Source of the DNA: Candidatus Bathyarchaeota archaeon
Lineage (GTDB): Archaea > Thermoproteota > Bathyarchaeia > Bathyarchaeales > Bathycorpusculaceae
Direction: 5' to 3'
DNA length: 7,663 nucleotides
Assembly: GCA_030626685.1 (NCBI GenBank)
Contig: DAOUTL010000059.1
Span: 1-7,663, forward strand
Positions within the stretch are counted from its first letter, which is position 1. Every line of letters begins with the position of its first letter. The position numbers were made by a program, and so were the translations under genes. Under the pieces are notes generated by a model, which did not search any database, was not told the origin of the DNA, and saw only the letters and a list, made by a program, of their open reading frames with translations. Shown one piece after another: positions 5,761 to 7,663 of the stretch.

Positions 5761-6292
5761 TTACTCCAACACCTTAGTCATTATAACCTCATTTATGTAT
5801 TTACCGTTTTTGAAAAACTTTTTCGGAATATTTCCAGTCTGTAAAAACCCAACTTTTTTTTTCGTAAACATGGATTGCACGCTCGTTAGTTACGAAGGTT
5901 GAAAGCGTTAAAACTTTCAAGCCCATTCCTTGAGCTTGCCTAACCAAAGTCTTCATAATCTCGGTTCCAATTCCAAGGTTTCTGAAACCATTTCTGACCG
6001 CCATGCCTAACCCCAACATGTTTCTCCTAACCGCCTAACCTTCTGTCTGATCTCAGAAACCCCAATAACTCTTCCACTCACCTCGGCAACCATGTAAAAC
6101 GTTTCACCCTAGACAGCCAGTCAATTTCCTCCTCCTTGGAAACCTTCTTAGTTCTGGCTATGTCTGCCCTCTCTTCCACAAGCGAGTTAACAAGTTCCAG
6201 CAAACAATCTAAGCCCTCCCATTTAGGTGTCCTCAAAACCACTTCACGACTATCCCTAGCAGAGAACCCCGAATAATTTTTCCAGCCTTCAT
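5761..6292 (-). pseudogene. GNAT acetyltransferase pseudogene with multiple frameshifts
   Basis: Pieces of one GNAT N-acetyltransferase of about 175 residues appear in order but in changing frames. ATG 6292 begins MKAGKIIRG. A shift near GGGG (6266-6269) leads into FSARDSREVVLRTP, then LVNSLVEERADIARTKKVSK and DWLSRV. Near 6100-6107 the frame changes, with some residues apparently lost, to FYMVAEVSGRVIGVSEIRQK. Near 6020-6045 it changes again to NMLGLGMAVRNG and RNLGIGTEIMKTL (acetyl-CoA binding loop, R-x-x-G-x-G/A), then LTLSTFVTNERAIHVYEKK. Finally a run of nine A (5862-5854), where eight would keep frame, separates YEKK from VGFLQTGNIPKKFFKNGKY and EVIMTKVLE with stop TAA 5761-5763. Since only the last lesion sits in a long homopolymer, sequencing error alone is unlikely to explain all four. 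Related archaeal GNATs acetylate peptides or small molecules; the substrate here is unknown and the product is presumably non-functional. Confidence 0.88.
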
Positions 6293-6363
6293 AAACCGTA
6301 CTAAACAACATAGCAGTTTTATACGTTTTACTTCTCGCCAGTTAGTGAATGACAGTAGAATTG

Positions 6364-6650
6364 GTTGATGCTTTTGTATACAACAGTATAAACGCAAGCT
6401 GCTGGAAGATACTGGTGACATGTATTTTTTAGAATAATACTTATGTCACCAAAATCACCGAAGGGTAAAAAGATAATCTCAGAAGAGTGAAAATATCGGT
6501 CGCTTAGCCTACGTAAGCAGAACAACAATAACACGTTCATGAAAAATAAAGGAGGAATAAACGATTTTTAATCATAAACTTTCCGAAGCTTAACTTGGTG
6601 AGACATCTAAACCAGTAACGAGATGTGAAGCCGTATACAAAAGCATCAAC
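6364..6650. repeat. MITE-like element with 18-bp perfect terminal inverted repeats
   Basis: GTTGATGCTTTTGTATAC (6364-6381) recurs as its exact reverse complement at 6633-6650, bounding 287 bases with no supported gene. Inside are an 8+4 bp hairpin (6414-6450) and a 6-bp hairpin (6603-6608/6621-6626). An 18-bp perfect match is far beyond chance in this length of DNA. No flanking target-site duplication is evident by eye, and no transposase lies in the window, so this could be a non-autonomous transposable element, an old IS remnant, or a long-range stem in a transcript. Confidence 0.5.
6414..6450. repeat. internal hairpin of the inverted-repeat element
   Basis: GGTGACAT (6414-6421) pairs with ATGTCACC (6443-6450), and GTAT (6422-6425) with ATAC (6437-6440) after a 2-base bulge, leaving an AT-rich loop. 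It has no terminator-like T tail. Confidence 0.5.
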
Positions 6651-7373
6651 AAAAGTTTGTAATATCAGTGTTAAAAGTTAAAGAAACGTGAAAAATAGCT
6701 TCGTAGAGAAAGCCATTCTGTTCAACTTTTGTTTTAGCTAATAGTTTAAAACGCTGTGGTTTTGAGCCTTAGTTTTCCTAAAAACTCTCGAAGCAGTATC
6801 GAACTGAAAGCCTTAAGTCTCCTCCATGGATTTTCGTAGGTTTTTATATGAGGCTCCCGTAATGTCCATGCCTTAGGCTGAACAGTCCAGCAGATAAAGA
6901 GAAAATAAGCTGCTTTTATGATTTAAAGCCCAAATTAAGCTTTAGGATTTTGAGCGTGTAGACCAGAAGTTGCGGAATCTTAAGTCTATGTATGTTCGAA
7001 CAAAAACAGATTGAAATGGGAGCAAGTATGATGAAAGGAAATAGAAAAAAGGTTAAAATGAGAAAAGAAGCAAATCGGAATTCTTCACACCATGTGAGAC
7101 AAGCGTCATCATCCTCTGTAAGCATAATTCGTTCAGGAGACATGAAAGGTGGTTATTCCTAAGAGAATTATGGGCATTCTATTGAGGTTAGGATTGTGAA
7201 ATAGAGGTTGTGCCAGCGGCAACTTTAGACTACTTAAGGGAATGCTTAGTCGAGAAGCAGCGTTTAGTGTTCCAGTTCAAACCTTATAAGCGTAGAAAAC
7301 TAAAAGTTTTTGAGCCTTAAAGGAAACACGTTTAACTTCAGTTTTAAAATTCTTAGATTAGAGGAAACTGTTA
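6651..7373. other. gene-poor region with small ORF remnants
   Basis: No conserved gene is recognised between the inverted-repeat element and hjc. Small plus-strand frames are present: ATG 7028 to TAA 7162 (44 residues, Lys/Ser-rich, preceded by GGGAG 5 bases upstream) and an open stretch 7192-7320 (42 codons, possible GTG start at 7210 after AGAGG) ending KPYKRRKLKVFEP. The second looks protein-like and may be the tail of a decayed gene whose earlier part (ENYGHSIEVRIVK, 7163-7201) lies in another frame. A minus-strand frame at 6916-7143 has a hydrophobic stretch but no ribosome binding site. None is secure. Confidence 0.4.
7361..7366 (+). promoter_or_regulatory. Shine-Dalgarno site of hjc
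   Basis: GAGGAA lies about 8-9 bases before the ATG at 7374 and supports that start. AT-rich TATA candidates (GTTTTAAAAT at 7341-7350 and the TTTAAC region near 7331) precede it. Confidence 0.6.
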
Positions 7374-7663
7374 ATGGTTAGAGAGGTTGACAAGGTTGCA
7401 ATTCGCAGGTGGCGTAGAAGGGGCTTTTATAGCGAAACTGTTCTCGTTAAACTTTTAGAAAAAAATGGATACAACGCCGTGCGTGTTCCGGTTAGCAACC
7501 CGAGCCTTAGTCCCTTGCCAGATGTTATCGCAAGGAAAGACTCGCACGTTTACGCCTTTGAAGTTAAAAACGCCAAGTATTACGCCTATTTTCCGAAACA
7601 ACAGATTGAAAAACTTTTCAGATTTCTCGATGAGCTTATTCCCAAAGAGAATCAGTATAAGCA
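7374..7663 (+). CDS. hjc: Archaeal Holliday junction resolvase Hjc, 3' end outside window
   Basis: The visible 96 codons encode the bulk of a nuclease that cuts four-way DNA junctions during recombination and replication-fork repair. The fold's active-site series is present: E21 in the first helix (GFYSETVLVKLLE), D50 in LPDVIA, and E63 with K65 in FEVKNAK, the E...PD...ExK pattern of Hjc and related PD-(D/E)xK nucleases. A basic N-terminus (RRWRRRG, 11-17) probably contacts DNA. A later helix with QQIEKLFRFLDE corresponds to the conserved C-terminal part. Archaeal Hjc proteins are about 120-145 residues, so only the last 25-50 are missing. The ATG start is backed by the GAGGAA site upstream. 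No other repair gene is visible nearby. The family call is firm; a close Hjc paralogue such as Hje cannot be fully excluded. Confidence 0.93.
   Translation, partial: MVREVDKVAIRRWRRRGFYSETVLVKLLEKNGYNAVRVPVSNPSLSPLPDVIARKDSHVYAFEVKNAKYYAYFPKQQIEKLFRFLDELIPKENQYK

Noticed and set aside
6328..6540. 70-residue minus-strand ORF inside the inverted-repeat element
   Set aside because: No transposase motif, no DDE or HUH residues, odd composition and no ribosome binding site.
7021..7112. C/D box sRNA candidates (ATGATGA boxes on both strands)
   Set aside because: No D box CTGA at suitable distance on either strand.
6916..7143. 75-residue minus-strand ORF with a hydrophobic stretch
   Set aside because: No Shine-Dalgarno site and no recognisable family; the hydrophobic run follows from A-rich codons on the other strand.
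1..7663. CRISPR array or defence/mobile gene cassette
   Set aside because: No regularly spaced direct repeats and no Cas, integrase, toxin-antitoxin or transposase reading frame visible.

Overview
The window looks archaeal and chromosomal. Archaeal-type TATA boxes, a partial archaeal Holliday junction resolvase (Hjc), a UPF0282 protein and a tRNA-His without an encoded CCA all point that way. The set would fit a TACK-type lineage such as Bathyarchaeia, but the phylum is a guess. Protein genes are moderately AT-rich; one non-coding block (about 1490-1690) is clearly more GC-rich and structured.

Left part (1-1432): the 3' part of a UPF0282 metallo-beta-lactamase-fold gene (+) converges on a TudS-related putative desulfidase gene (-). 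Their two stop codons share one CTAG. The desulfidase gene lies 30 bases downstream of a tRNA-His(GTG) on the same strand. Behind it, 1433-2017 has no protein gene. It holds a strongly self-complementary block with a well-placed TATA box (candidate RNA of unknown class), a second 68-base hairpin with its own TATA box and a T5 tail, and the U-rich end of the next operon.

Middle (2018-5040): a compact iron operon on the minus strand, in the order DtxR-family regulator, FeoA, FeoB, with overlapping genes. A 14-bp perfect palindrome and a 16-bp inverted repeat lie between the TATA box and the regulator's start codon, where an iron-dependent repressor could bind. The regulator would sense iron and control its own operon; FeoA and FeoB would import ferrous iron.

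Right part (5041-7663): a YjbQ/UPF0047 gene has an intact core but no ordinary start codon at the N-terminus predicted by homology. It directly follows a GNAT acetyltransferase pseudogene broken by at least four frame disruptions. Next comes about 1 kb of gene-poor DNA with a 287-base MITE-like structure (18-bp perfect terminal inverted repeats) and small ORF remnants. The window ends in the 5' part of hjc (+).

No CRISPR array, transposase gene, phage gene or defence cassette was found. The least explained items are the two candidate RNAs, the inverted-repeat element and the start-less YjbQ gene.
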